DNA of 64,000 nucleotides. It comes from Paludibacteraceae bacterium (GTDB lineage Bacteria > Bacteroidota > Bacteroidia > Bacteroidales > Paludibacteraceae). Both the position numbers and the translations under genes were made by a program. Shown here in pieces: positions 16,557 to 25,524 of the stretch (its first letter is position 1; the number at the start of each line of letters is the position of its first letter). The stretch is taken from assembly GCA_017632345.1 (NCBI GenBank), contig JAGBRL010000059.1:80473-144472 (forward strand), given 5' to 3'. The notes below the pieces were generated by a model. That model worked only from the letters and a program-made list of their open reading frames with translations, searched no databases and was not told the DNA's origin.

Positions 16557-18536
16557 ATGAAGAGTTTTTTTATCATATTCTTTGCGTTGTGTTCGTCCGT
16601 GGCTTTCCCCCAGATAAACACGGAACGTGTGCTTTCTATCGGCAGAAACGCTCTTTATTTTGAAGATTATATACTTTCTATTCAGTATTTTAACATGGTT
16701 GCGCGTGTAAAACCGTATCTTGCGGAACCGTATTATCTGAGGGCGGTGGCTAAAATCAACCTTGAAGATTATAAAGGTGCTGAGCAGGACTGTTCGCTGG
16801 CTTTGGATCGGAACCCTTTTCTTGTAAGGGCTTACCATTGCAGAGGTGTGGCGCGTATTAACCTGAAACGTTACGCCGAAGCGGTGGCGGATTTTGACAA
16901 GGGGCTTGAGTTCGACACGGAAAACAAAACTTTGCTTCTGTGCAAAGGTGTTTCGCTGTTGCAGGATAATCGGTACAATGAGGCTATCGAAGTGCTGACT
17001 CATACGGTGAATTTGTATCCTAAGTTTACGGACGCGTACTTGAATCGGGGACAAGCTTATCTGAAGAATTATGATACGATAAACGCATTGGCGGATTTTG
17101 ACAAGATTCTTGAAATAGACAAGTTTAATCCTAAAGGGTATGCCGCGCGAGGTCTGGTGTTTTATATGCAGGGCAAATATGACGAGGCTAGTAAAGATTA
17201 TGACGAGGCTATGCGAATAGAACCGAATGTGGCAAGTTATCATCAGAACAGAGGACTTGTCAGATATAAGCAGGATGACCTGAAGGGGGCAAAGGAGGAT
17301 TTTGACCGGGTTGTGACGTTAGACCCGAATAATGCGTCGGCCTACTTTAACCGAGGGCTGTTATTTATGGAGACTGGCGAGTTGAAAAAAGCGGAATATG
17401 ATTTTGACCAGGTTGTGGAAATGGAGCCGGAGAACGAACTTGCAATGTATAACAAGGCTTTGGTGAGAATGAAAGTGGGCGATTATGTTATCGCGTCTGA
17501 TATTATAAGCAATCTGATTTCGGAGAATGAAGAGGAGCCTATTCTGTATTTCACAAGGGCGGAAATCAAGCAGAAACAGAAAAATAGGAAAGGGGCTGAG
17601 GTGGATTACAACACGGCCGTGCTGCTCGAAAGACGCATGATGGAAAAAAGCGTCGAGGAGCAGAATAGCGAGTGGGAACAGAAAAAGTCTAAAAAGGAGA
17701 ATAAGTATAAAAAGCTTGTGTATGTTTCGGATATAGAAAATTCGGACCAGTTGACTTATAAAAACGAGTTTAGGGGTAAGGTTCAAAACTCTAATTTTGT
17801 AATAGAGCCTGAGGGTGTCTATTTGTTGTCTTTCTATCCCAAAGAGAACGAGGTTCGAAAGACAGTCTTGTTCGACAATATGGTCAGTGAACTGAATGGT
17901 AAAGAAGTTATGGAGCCTGTTTACTTGACAAATTCAAACGGACAGCTTAGCAAGGAGGAGGCGGTGAAGCGTTTTCGCTCTATCGACGAATGGTCTGAAA
18001 AAATAGTGGCGGACGCTAGTGATTTGTCGTACTTCGGCAGGGCTATGGACTATATGCTGATTCAGGATTATGAGAATGCGGTATTGGACTTGGACAAGGC
18101 TTTGGATTTAAACCCTAAATTCGAGCTGGCTTATTTCTGCAGGGCTAATGCAAGATACAAAAGGGTTGTTTATGAGCAGTCTTTGGACGACAGCTGGATG
18201 TCGCAAGATGATGAAAAGTTAGAGTCTGACCATAATTTAGAGTTGGATCTTGCTCTGAAAGATTATGAAAAGGCGCTCGCAGTCTATCCGGACTTCTCCT
18301 TTGCATGGTTTAACCGTGGCAACATATTGCTAGAGAAAAAGGATTATCGTAATGCGCTGGCAAGTTATACAAAGACAATCTCGTTGGACAAAGATTTTGC
18401 AGAAGCTTATTTCAACCGCGGGCTTACTTATATCTATTTGGGCGAAAATGACAAGGGTCTAAGTGATTTGAGCAAAGCCGGAGAACTTGGCATTTATGTC
18501 GCTTACAATGTGATGAAGAGGTTTGGCGAAAAGTAG
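16557..18536 (+). CDS. Exported tetratricopeptide-repeat protein
   Basis: 659 residues from the ATG at 16557, which starts a signal peptide (MKSFFIIFFALCSSVAFPQ) with probable cleavage after Phe-Pro-Gln or nearby; an upstream in-frame ATG at 16497 would bury it. Two blocks of TPR repeats, about residues 25-355 and 500-650, with the usual 34-residue spacing and motifs such as AYFNRGLLFMETGE and FAEAYFNRGLTYIYLGE. Between them lies a Lys/Glu-rich stretch (about 365-400) and a non-TPR segment of about 100 residues with no recognised fold. Probably a periplasmic or surface scaffold; partner unknown. Monocistronic between two hairpins. Confidence 0.88.
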   Translation: MKSFFIIFFALCSSVAFPQINTERVLSIGRNALYFEDYILSIQYFNMVARVKPYLAEPYYLRAVAKINLEDYKGAEQDCSLALDRNPFLVRAYHCRGVARINLKRYAEAVADFDKGLEFDTENKTLLLCKGVSLLQDNRYNEAIEVLTHTVNLYPKFTDAYLNRGQAYLKNYDTINALADFDKILEIDKFNPKGYAARGLVFYMQGKYDEASKDYDEAMRIEPNVASYHQNRGLVRYKQDDLKGAKEDFDRVVTLDPNNASAYFNRGLLFMETGELKKAEYDFDQVVEMEPENELAMYNKALVRMKVGDYVIASDIISNLISENEEEPILYFTRAEIKQKQKNRKGAEVDYNTAVLLERRMMEKSVEEQNSEWEQKKSKKENKYKKLVYVSDIENSDQLTYKNEFRGKVQNSNFVIEPEGVYLLSFYPKENEVRKTVLFDNMVSELNGKEVMEPVYLTNSNGQLSKEEAVKRFRSIDEWSEKIVADASDLSYFGRAMDYMLIQDYENAVLDLDKALDLNPKFELAYFCRANARYKRVVYEQSLDDSWMSQDDEKLESDHNLELDLALKDYEKALAVYPDFSFAWFNRGNILLEKKDYRNALASYTKTISLDKDFAEAYFNRGLTYIYLGENDKGLSDLSKAGELGIYVAYNVMKRFGEK

Positions 18537-18559
18537 CGGATGGAGTGCGAGCAAATAAA

Positions 18560-18606
18560 TTAGCCCAACTTTCACATCAAAATTATTTTCATGAAAGTTG
18601 GGCTAA
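18560..18606. terminator. Long inverted repeat between convergent genes
   Basis: Fifteen-base perfect inverted repeat (18560-18574 and 18592-18606) around a 17-base A+T-rich loop. It lies 24 bases after the TPR stop and 28 before the end of the convergent OMP gene. No T-run follows on either strand, so it is a hairpin-type bidirectional terminator or RNA 3'-end stabiliser, not a classical intrinsic terminator. Confidence 0.6.
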
Positions 18607-18633
18607 GTCTAATGTCTTTAAAGTCATTTCGAC

Positions 18634-19890
18634 CTAATTTATATAAGTTGACTCAAGATTCTTTTTCTTAAGTTTCGCAATGCGGAAATTCTCATGAAAT
18701 TTTAGATACAGACCAAAAGCAAAATCGAGTTTCTTCTCTTTTAAGTCGTAATAGCACTGCACATCGGCACCAAATCTCAGCTTTCTTTTATCGTTTCCGT
18801 TGTAATAATATTTGGCGACAACCATGCTTCTTTCGTCACATCTGAAATTAGGGTCGAAATAAGAGCGGGTTTGATATAGATAGCTTCCTTTGGGCGAAAA
18901 GTAGCGGTCTGCATACCAATAGCCGGCTTCTATTTTGTGTCTGTTCTGACGAGCGGAATAAGTGATGTTGGGGTATATACCCCAGCCCGACTCGTGAAAG
19001 GTGTGAATATGAGCCTTGTCCGAATTGTTCACGGAAAAGAACACAGGAACTTTAAAGTCAAGAGACTTTTGGTTATTCATGTAAACCTTAAGCTCCAGTC
19101 CGGTAGCCGCATTGAACAAAGTCTCGAGGCAAGTGTCTTTAAGAGCGGTGAACTGTCCGCCTCTATGCGTTCCAACGATATGCAGCGGAATGCTCATGAC
19201 AGCCTTTCCGTTTCCGTTCAGGCGGCTGTTTGTCCTGATGCCTATTGTAAGCTTTTCCTGCTTCTCGTCGCCCGGCTCGATGAAGTCTTCCCAGTTGCAC
19301 CAAACATCAGCATCCAGCCACCTGTAGTTTACCAGAACCTGAAAGCCCATTTCGTAATTCTCCATGAAAAACCTGTCAAATCCGTACATCTGTTCGTACA
19401 GTTTGTGGTTCAGATTTCCGTACAAAGAGCCACCGACTATAGAGACAAAATCATTAGGTTCGTATTCAAGCCTGATTATAGGTTTTATGCTCAAGATGCT
19501 CTTGTCGTCGCCGGCGGCGCCCATGAGGTGCACACCAGCGGTTATTTGTCCGTAATGGCCAATTCCGTAATTCAAAGTAGGATTTGCAATAAAGCCCAGC
19601 ATTGTGTACCCTTTAGTGTAGGGCAAGAAATACTCAGCGTTGCGCGCGAACGTGAGAGCGTCAATTGTCGTGTGCAGATGATTAGCCTTATAATTTTCCT
19701 TCGGCTCGTTCAGAAAGTGGAAAGGACTTTCTAAAAAGTAGTCAAAGCAAGGATCGTCAATAGGAGTGGGTTGAACTAAGTTGATGTCAACTTTCTGCAA
19801 ATTGTCGTGAACCGAGTCGTTTGAATAAGCGTTTTGTCCACACAGAACAATTGTGGTCCAAAGCATGTATAATTTCAGAAAATGTTTCAT
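18634..19890 (-). CDS. Outer-membrane beta-barrel protein, function unknown
   Basis: 418 residues with a signal peptide (about 1-23, ending NAYS). The rest is a run of amphipathic strands with alternating aromatic residues (for example YGQITAGVHLMG, NRHKIEAGYWYADRYF, KLDFAFGLYLKFHENF), consistent with an outer-membrane barrel. There is no TonB box or plug. I do not recognise a specific family. It starts 18 bases after the HIT-like gene, so it is the last member of the minus-strand envelope operon at 25374-18634. Role in that operon is unknown; a surface or transport role is an inference. Confidence 0.75.
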   Translation of the reverse strand: MKHFLKLYMLWTTIVLCGQNAYSNDSVHDNLQKVDINLVQPTPIDDPCFDYFLESPFHFLNEPKENYKANHLHTTIDALTFARNAEYFLPYTKGYTMLGFIANPTLNYGIGHYGQITAGVHLMGAAGDDKSILSIKPIIRLEYEPNDFVSIVGGSLYGNLNHKLYEQMYGFDRFFMENYEMGFQVLVNYRWLDADVWCNWEDFIEPGDEKQEKLTIGIRTNSRLNGNGKAVMSIPLHIVGTHRGGQFTALKDTCLETLFNAATGLELKVYMNNQKSLDFKVPVFFSVNNSDKAHIHTFHESGWGIYPNITYSARQNRHKIEAGYWYADRYFSPKGSYLYQTRSYFDPNFRCDERSMVVAKYYYNGNDKRKLRFGADVQCYYDLKEKKLDFAFGLYLKFHENFRIAKLKKKNLESTYIN

Positions 19891-19908
19891 GTGTGATTAG
19901 TTTTGTTT

Positions 19909-20784
19909 TTATACTTGCGAATAGATGTCTGCTATTGTTTTTCTGTCAATCTTGTCAAAATCCTCTTTGCGCGGCAACACCATTACTCCGGCCATGTCTA
20001 TAGCTCCGGGACTAACCATTATATGGTCAGCGCCTTCGGCGTAGAACTGCGATGGCCTGTGCGCTTTTCTAAGAAATATTATCAGATGCCACCCTTCGGA
20101 GTTGTAATAGCAGAACACGTTCATCATCGGCTCTTCATCTTTCTGAAAAGCAAGCTGGGAATAGATTTGTCTGAACAGAGACAGTCCGTAGTTTTTGTCG
20201 TTTGCCTCTATGAGCAGACATCTTCTTCCAAGATTCTTAAGCTCTTTTATAGTTCCTCGTGAGTTTTCAGAAAGAAGAACATATTTAGCGTTTTTGCAGT
20301 CCGATTCGATGGGCAGCTGACCTTTAGTCACAGCCTGAAAGTGCATGTGGTCCGGCGCGGAAGCCCCGCATTGGGCACCATTATAGAAAATTGTGTAATC
20401 GTCCAGCAATTTTGCGAAATCGAGCATATCTGCAATGTAAGGCAGAATCTCCTGCTTTTCGTGAGATTTCAGCGGAATGGTGAAATGCTTTTTCAGTATT
20501 GGGAACGGATTTACAAGAACGCAGAATCTGTCGTTAATGTCAATTCCTCGCTGCACGTCCGGCTGATTCTCTCTGCAAAGAAAACATTTGCGCTCGGCGA
20601 TAGACTTTGCGTCCAGCTTTGCGCCAGTCGAGACGGCCCTTGCAGGATTGAACTGCGCGATGATTCTGTGCGTTCCGAAGTTGAACTCCTTCAGTTCAAG
20701 GCAGTTAAGCTGTTCGGTACGTTCTTTGAAGTCAGCCCATTCGTTCAGCTGTTCCGAAAACAAATTCTCAACCCTTTGTTTCAT
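19909..20784 (-). CDS. HIT/GalT-superfamily protein (DUF4922-like)
   Basis: 291 residues. The motif PDHMHFQA (about residue 143) is the HxHxQ phosphorylase-type histidine site of the HIT/GalT superfamily, and ERKCFLCRENQP near residue 65 looks like a small metal-binding Cys cluster. Family members transfer nucleotidyl groups or phosphorolyse nucleotide-linked molecules, so a role in nucleotide-sugar turnover is plausible, but no substrate can be named. Its ATG overlaps the stop of the upstream GT2 gene by four bases, indicating translational coupling and a shared pathway. Confidence 0.8.
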   Translation of the reverse strand: MKQRVENLFSEQLNEWADFKERTEQLNCLELKEFNFGTHRIIAQFNPARAVSTGAKLDAKSIAERKCFLCRENQPDVQRGIDINDRFCVLVNPFPILKKHFTIPLKSHEKQEILPYIADMLDFAKLLDDYTIFYNGAQCGASAPDHMHFQAVTKGQLPIESDCKNAKYVLLSENSRGTIKELKNLGRRCLLIEANDKNYGLSLFRQIYSQLAFQKDEEPMMNVFCYYNSEGWHLIIFLRKAHRPSQFYAEGADHIMVSPGAIDMAGVMVLPRKEDFDKIDRKTIADIYSQV

Positions 20785-22244
20785 GCTAATCCGTTTCTTT
20801 TTTTGCGAGATAAGATCTCTAAAGTTCGTAATTTGTCCTTGTACAGATTGTTTGCGTTAATCTTAGCGATGCTAAGAGAGGCGTCAGAATTGTCAGTCCA
20901 TCTTCTGCAATTGTAAAGGACATCGTAAATTCTGCCAATCTGGTAATCGTGCGAAATCATCAGTCCAAGAGCATAGTCTTCGCCATAGCTTGTGTTAGGC
21001 ACGCCAATCTCTCTGAGTACAGGCGTAAAGAATGCTCTCGGCGCGCCAAGACCGTTAATTCGCAAAGCGTTGTTTCGACCGTTTTCCGGAGTCCACTCTT
21101 TATGGTCTATTACGCCTGGCGGAATCTCATTCAGGTCGAAATCCGTAATTTTGTAAGAGCCGATAACCATTGCACAGTTCTGTTCGTAGAAGGCGTTCAC
21201 AACCTTGGCGAGAGTGTCGTTTCCGCTGTACACGTCATCGCTGTCGAGCTGAACGGCAAAACGTCCGCAGCGAGCGTCGTTGACACCTTCGTTCCAGCAT
21301 CCGCCTATGCCCAAGTCGTCGTGCTGAGGTATTATGTGAATAACGCGGCTGTCGGATTCTGCATATTTGCGAATCAGGTCGGAAGTGCCGTCGGTCGAGT
21401 GGTTGTCTATTATTATCAAATTAAAATTGAAGTCTGTTTTTTGCATCAGAACAGACTTGATTGCATCTTCAATCGTCTTTATTCTGTTTTTTACAGGGAT
21501 GATGACCGAAGCCTCCACCGGAAAACTTTCACAGCCGAAGTTTACAGATTTGAAAGACGGTTCAAGATAAGCACCTATTTTTTTCAGATGCTCAGAGCAA
21601 GCCTTTTCCATCTCAATTTGCACATCTCTGTTCTTAGGATTGACGTAGTCGAACTGCTTTTCGCCAGAGAGCCTTGTGTCGTCTTCTATTTCAGTGTAAA
21701 GAAATTCGTTGAGATGAAACATTTGCTCAGTTTCGGAAATTTTCAGTCTCGCATCATAAAGTCCGGCGAATTTATAGCAGCAGTCCATAGTTTCCACAGC
21801 CTTTCTGAAGGCGTCTGTCTTCACCAGAATTAGCGAGCCGAAATCGAAGTCGTCTCGCACACTTCCTATTTGCCAGTCGATTAAAGGGTGCGCTTCTGAT
21901 AAGCCTTTCTTTACTTGGTGCAAGTCGGAGTATATCCAACCGGCTCCGGTAGATGCAGCCGCGCGAGAAAACCTTTTCACGCAGCGCTGTCCAAGTTTCA
22001 AAGCGTCTTTTTTTGTGTAGATGAAAAAGTGGTCGCACGAAGCTTTTTGCGCGATAAGCCGCATCGAGTCGCTGCTTTTCAAAGAGCCGTCGAATGGTAA
22101 ATACTCGCAGTCGGTATCCAGTGCCGGGCGCTCATTTTCGTACAGCACGTAAATTTTGCCAGACAAGCCGTCCGCTTTGAACTGTTTTGCGACTTCCGCA
22201 GTTGTGCTTGCGTCGCTATAAGGGATAAAACAATCTATAGTCAT
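20781..22244 (-). CDS. Tandem GT-A protein: degenerate N-terminal domain plus family 2 glycosyltransferase
   Basis: 487 residues. The C-terminal half (about 240-487) is a complete GT2 domain: VEASVIIPVKNR, IIDNHSTDGTS, LDSDDVYSG and YGEDYALGL. The N-terminal half (about 1-225) also looks like a GT-A fold (opening IDCFIPYSD, later WIYSDLHQ) but lacks a clear DDGS or DXD pair, so it may be a non-catalytic or acceptor-binding copy. Start at 22244, 25 bases after the amidase-like gene. The gene trio amidase-like, GT2, HIT-like suggests a dedicated envelope-glycan pathway. Sugar specificity unknown. Confidence 0.85.
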   Translation of the reverse strand: MTIDCFIPYSDASTTAEVAKQFKADGLSGKIYVLYENERPALDTDCEYLPFDGSLKSSDSMRLIAQKASCDHFFIYTKKDALKLGQRCVKRFSRAAASTGAGWIYSDLHQVKKGLSEAHPLIDWQIGSVRDDFDFGSLILVKTDAFRKAVETMDCCYKFAGLYDARLKISETEQMFHLNEFLYTEIEDDTRLSGEKQFDYVNPKNRDVQIEMEKACSEHLKKIGAYLEPSFKSVNFGCESFPVEASVIIPVKNRIKTIEDAIKSVLMQKTDFNFNLIIIDNHSTDGTSDLIRKYAESDSRVIHIIPQHDDLGIGGCWNEGVNDARCGRFAVQLDSDDVYSGNDTLAKVVNAFYEQNCAMVIGSYKITDFDLNEIPPGVIDHKEWTPENGRNNALRINGLGAPRAFFTPVLREIGVPNTSYGEDYALGLMISHDYQIGRIYDVLYNCRRWTDNSDASLSIAKINANNLYKDKLRTLEILSRKKRNGLA

Positions 22245-22269
22245 AACGATATATCAGTCAAAAAATAAA

Positions 22270-25200
22270 TTATCTAGGAGAAACCTTTCTCTTCTTTACA
22301 GTTTTGTTTTTCTTTTTCTTTTTGGCAACGCTTTTTTTCTTAGACGAGCTTTTTGCGGCAACAGTTCTTTTCTTAACCTTCCTCTCGTTGTTCTCAAAGA
22401 AAGATAAAGTTTCAGACATGAATTTGTTGCGGTTGCTTTCGTAAAGAATTGATTCGAAAGGGAATGTTGCGACCACAGACTTGTACAAGCCTCTGTATGT
22501 CACGCAAGCCGGCAGTTTGCTGTCCGAGAATCTGAACTGAACCTTTCCGCCCTTAGTGCAGTTTATTGCGTCAGGCACCTCTACAGCGTAAAGCGACTGG
22601 TTAAGTTTGGTGCAGAAATTAAACTCGGAGTTGAAGTCGCTATTGGTCAAGATCGTAAGCTTTCCGTTGTCCGAAGCGTCGGTTTTGACAAAAGTGTAAT
22701 GGAGGACATTTTCCGCGAAGTCGATCTTGTTCATGTCGCAAGAGTCCTTTTCCCAAATTTCAGAACCGATGTAAGCGCCTGTCAGGAGCAGGTTGCCGTT
22801 ATGTTTCAGAAGGTAATCTTTGAGTTTTGAAATCATGTTTTCTGAAAAGACCTGATATTTGACCGCTTTTCCGGAGACGGTCTCTTTCTCTTCGCCAAGT
22901 ATGTAGTCAATAGCGAAATATTTGTCAAGGTCGATTTGTTCAGATTCGAAAAACTCGTCGCTGCAAGACACGAAAGAGTATTTTGCCTTTTTGATGGAGC
23001 GTCCATGTTTGTAAGGGAAGTCGAACGTGTTTCCTGCGATGATGTCGGTCTCGAACTCGCCGGAGCTTGCACCGTGTCCGGGCGCGTTGTTAGTGGCGAA
23101 AGTTGAGCCGATGACAAAATTGTACTGGCTGCCGGTGTAGCTGACATCATATTTGTCCGGCACGCCGTAGTCCAGCTTGTCGAGGAAACCAGAGTGTTTC
23201 GCGACGCGGAAATGTTCAGGGGCGGAAACTCTGTCGAATCCGTTTACAATCAGTACGCAGCCTTTGCTTTCGGATAGTTCGCAGACGGACAATATTTCGG
23301 AAGGAAAACTTTCTCCGCCATCGTTGACCGCAGTTACTTTGAACCTGTATATAGTGTCGTTTCCTATAGGCAAGACTATATAAGGCACGTCTGTTACTGT
23401 CCCGTTGTCAAAACCGTTGTTTTCAACAGCTTTATAGACGATGTATTTTTTCGGGTATGCGCTCTCTTCCAATGAGTCAGCCTGAGCCGACCAGCTGAGC
23501 GCAACCATTGACGATTCTGTAGAGTCGATGATTTCGGCGCTGAAATTCCTTACCGGGAGCGGCTGCACCTCGTATTCGACGTCATACTGAGACGCCAAGA
23601 ATTTGAGCATGCCCTTGTATATTGAGCGAGCCACGGAGAATCTGAAATTAGGGTCAAGCCCAAACTTCATGTCGTCGTAGTTCTGGTGCGACAAAAACTC
23701 AAGCAGTAGAGTAGGCACTTCCGGCGTTCTTGCCTCATGGTACGACTCGTTAGTGAGCCGTCGTCTGTTCCAGTCTGCACAGTATTGCGCCCTGATGTCG
23801 TTAACGAGCTGAGTCTGCACGATGTCAGAAAAGTCTCTTGAGGCGTATCTGTTGTAGCCCGAAGCAAACTTGCCTTCGTTTACGTTGGTCATGTATATGC
23901 CCATAGTTCCGATAGTTGTGCTGTCGAGAGTAAACCCTGCGTCCGTGTGCAGAGCGAAGGCAAGGTCGATAGGTATGTTTTTGCCTTTGCTCAGAGGCGC
24001 TCTGTCCGAACCTCCGAGAAGGTTGTTGACCCAAAGGCCGCGGCACATATAGTCGTCCTTGTAATCGTTAGTGCCTTTGAAAACAGAGTAAACGCTGTCT
24101 GGGTATCCCGCCCATTGCAGCCAGTATTTAGCCCCTTCGAGGTATCTGGCTCTGCCGCTCGCCGCCGTGATTGTGTCGCCGTCATTAGATACGGACGTTT
24201 TCCCGATGTTGCCCATTCCGCCGCCAAACTTAACTGCGTCGGCAGTGATTATCCCTCCGGCTTTGCTGGCGTTGGTCAGCCTGACTTTGTTAGAAGACGA
24301 GCCGCGTTCAAAGTTGAATGTCCCGAGGTATATCCATGTTCCGCCCCCCATGGTCTGGTCAACCACAAATTCGGTAGTTCCGCCAGTGTGAAACACCGTG
24401 TAATGCGCCTCGGTTGTGCTTTCCGGCAGAGTGTGGTAGGAGACATACACAGCATAATCGCCGCTCGCCGGTATTTCGGGAGACCAGTCGATGTAAGCTT
24501 CTCCGTGTTTCCTTGACTTTATTGTTCTGTAAGTCCCCGTTTTGAAAGGATTGTCAAAGTCTGTGTACAAAAACTTTGAGTTAGCGAATCCGGCGGAGTC
24601 TTCGCTTTCGTCCCAAGTGTATTTAGAGTCGTTATTTTCGAGATAGGATTCCGGCTGGTTGTCGTTATTGTCAACAACAACCTCAAAGCGTTGCATGTCT
24701 CGCTCCCTTGGAGTGAAGACGTAAGCGCCCGCATTTTCGAGCATAGGCACGAGATACGGCAGCACGATGCTCATGGAGTATGTGTCTTCTGTAATCTGAA
24801 ACAGTTTTGGCCTTTGCCATTGCCAAGTGCCTTGCACCGGGTCAAAGTACCATCCGTGGCTGTGCCATAGAGCTATGTGGCTGTTTGTCAGGCCCTTCTC
24901 CGGAACGAAAGGCTTGTTCTTGTTGCTGACGATGCTCGACTCGGAAGGACTGTAGCTGGGCTTGCGCTCCTTGTCTATTTTCAGGCCGGTACGATAGATG
25001 TTCGGCACGTAATATTCAAGCGGAAGCGAGTTTATGTATATCTCGAATTTGTAATCTTTAATATCTTCCGGAAGACATGTGCGCAGCGAGTCGTGAAGCT
25101 CTTTTATTAGGTCTTCTCTATATTCGATGAATTCGAAGTTTTTGGAAAGAGACAGCTGCACCTCTGACTTCTTTCTGTCTATGCAGAAATTGTCTATTTT

Positions 25201-25374
25201 GTAATTCCGCGCTTTGCCTATCTTCAGCGCGTTGTACTTGTTTCTGAAATCATTTATTTTTAATTGCAACGCCTTGCCAACCTCCGCATCGTTTGCATAG
25301 GTCGGACAGACAAATGTGAAAAAAAGCGTCGAAATCAGCAGTAAAAACGTATGTCGAGACAATTTAGTAACCAT
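22270..25374 (-). CDS. Exported amidase-fold / golvesin-like protein (annotated 'xanthan lyase' in relatives)
   Basis: 1034 residues with signal peptide (about 1-27). An N-acetylmuramoyl-L-alanine amidase-like fold is split around an inserted domain: ALWHSHGWYF and FTPRERD come before it, DLAFALHTDAGF and PTLLLEFLSHQN after it. The insert (about 265-385, with YAVYVSYHT and GTWIYLGTFNF) matches golvesin/xanthan-lyase C-terminal beta-sandwiches. A fibronectin type III domain (about 610-700) follows, then a domain of unknown type. The last 30 residues are Lys/Arg-rich (KKKSVAKKKKKNK), unusual for an exported protein. Possible peptidoglycan or polysaccharide hydrolase; first gene of its operon. 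Confidence 0.82.
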   Translation of the reverse strand: MVTKLSRHTFLLLISTLFFTFVCPTYANDAEVGKALQLKINDFRNKYNALKIGKARNYKIDNFCIDRKKSEVQLSLSKNFEFIEYREDLIKELHDSLRTCLPEDIKDYKFEIYINSLPLEYYVPNIYRTGLKIDKERKPSYSPSESSIVSNKNKPFVPEKGLTNSHIALWHSHGWYFDPVQGTWQWQRPKLFQITEDTYSMSIVLPYLVPMLENAGAYVFTPRERDMQRFEVVVDNNDNQPESYLENNDSKYTWDESEDSAGFANSKFLYTDFDNPFKTGTYRTIKSRKHGEAYIDWSPEIPASGDYAVYVSYHTLPESTTEAHYTVFHTGGTTEFVVDQTMGGGTWIYLGTFNFERGSSSNKVRLTNASKAGGIITADAVKFGGGMGNIGKTSVSNDGDTITAASGRARYLEGAKYWLQWAGYPDSVYSVFKGTNDYKDDYMCRGLWVNNLLGGSDRAPLSKGKNIPIDLAFALHTDAGFTLDSTTIGTMGIYMTNVNEGKFASGYNRYASRDFSDIVQTQLVNDIRAQYCADWNRRRLTNESYHEARTPEVPTLLLEFLSHQNYDDMKFGLDPNFRFSVARSIYKGMLKFLASQYDVEYEVQPLPVRNFSAEIIDSTESSMVALSWSAQADSLEESAYPKKYIVYKAVENNGFDNGTVTDVPYIVLPIGNDTIYRFKVTAVNDGGESFPSEILSVCELSESKGCVLIVNGFDRVSAPEHFRVAKHSGFLDKLDYGVPDKYDVSYTGSQYNFVIGSTFATNNAPGHGASSGEFETDIIAGNTFDFPYKHGRSIKKAKYSFVSCSDEFFESEQIDLDKYFAIDYILGEEKETVSGKAVKYQVFSENMISKLKDYLLKHNGNLLLTGAYIGSEIWEKDSCDMNKIDFAENVLHYTFVKTDASDNGKLTILTNSDFNSEFNFCTKLNQSLYAVEVPDAINCTKGGKVQFRFSDSKLPACVTYRGLYKSVVATFPFESILYESNRNKFMSETLSFFENNERKVKKRTVAAKSSSKKKSVAKKKKKNKTVKKRKVSPR

Positions 25375-25390
25375 TAGTCAAATTTTGCCC

Positions 25391-25421
25391 CAAAGTTATG
25401 AAGTGTTTGCTTCTTTTCCAA
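25391..25421 (-). promoter_or_regulatory. Promoter of the amidase-like operon
   Basis: On the minus strand TTG (25421-25419), 20-base spacer, TAACTTTG (25398-25391). Transcription would start about 12 bases before the ATG at 25374. Confidence 0.65.
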
Positions 25422-25476
25422 TAAAATTTGCAATTAAAAATGCTCTGTTTTTAGTTATTTTCTTTACAGAAAGGCG

Positions 25477-25504
25477 TTGCAATAAAATCAAATTTTTATT
25501 TTTG
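25477..25504 (+). promoter_or_regulatory. Promoter of the SusC-like gene
   Basis: TATTTTTG at 25497-25504 with TTG at 25477-25479 (spacer 17). The predicted start is about 15 bases before the ATG at 25525. Confidence 0.55.
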
Positions 25505-25524
25505 CATCTTAATAAACAAAATCG

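Noticed and set aside
18937..19734. 265-residue plus-strand open frame opposite the OMP gene
   Set aside because: No signal peptide or domain; the minus-strand gene has both a signal peptide and operon context.
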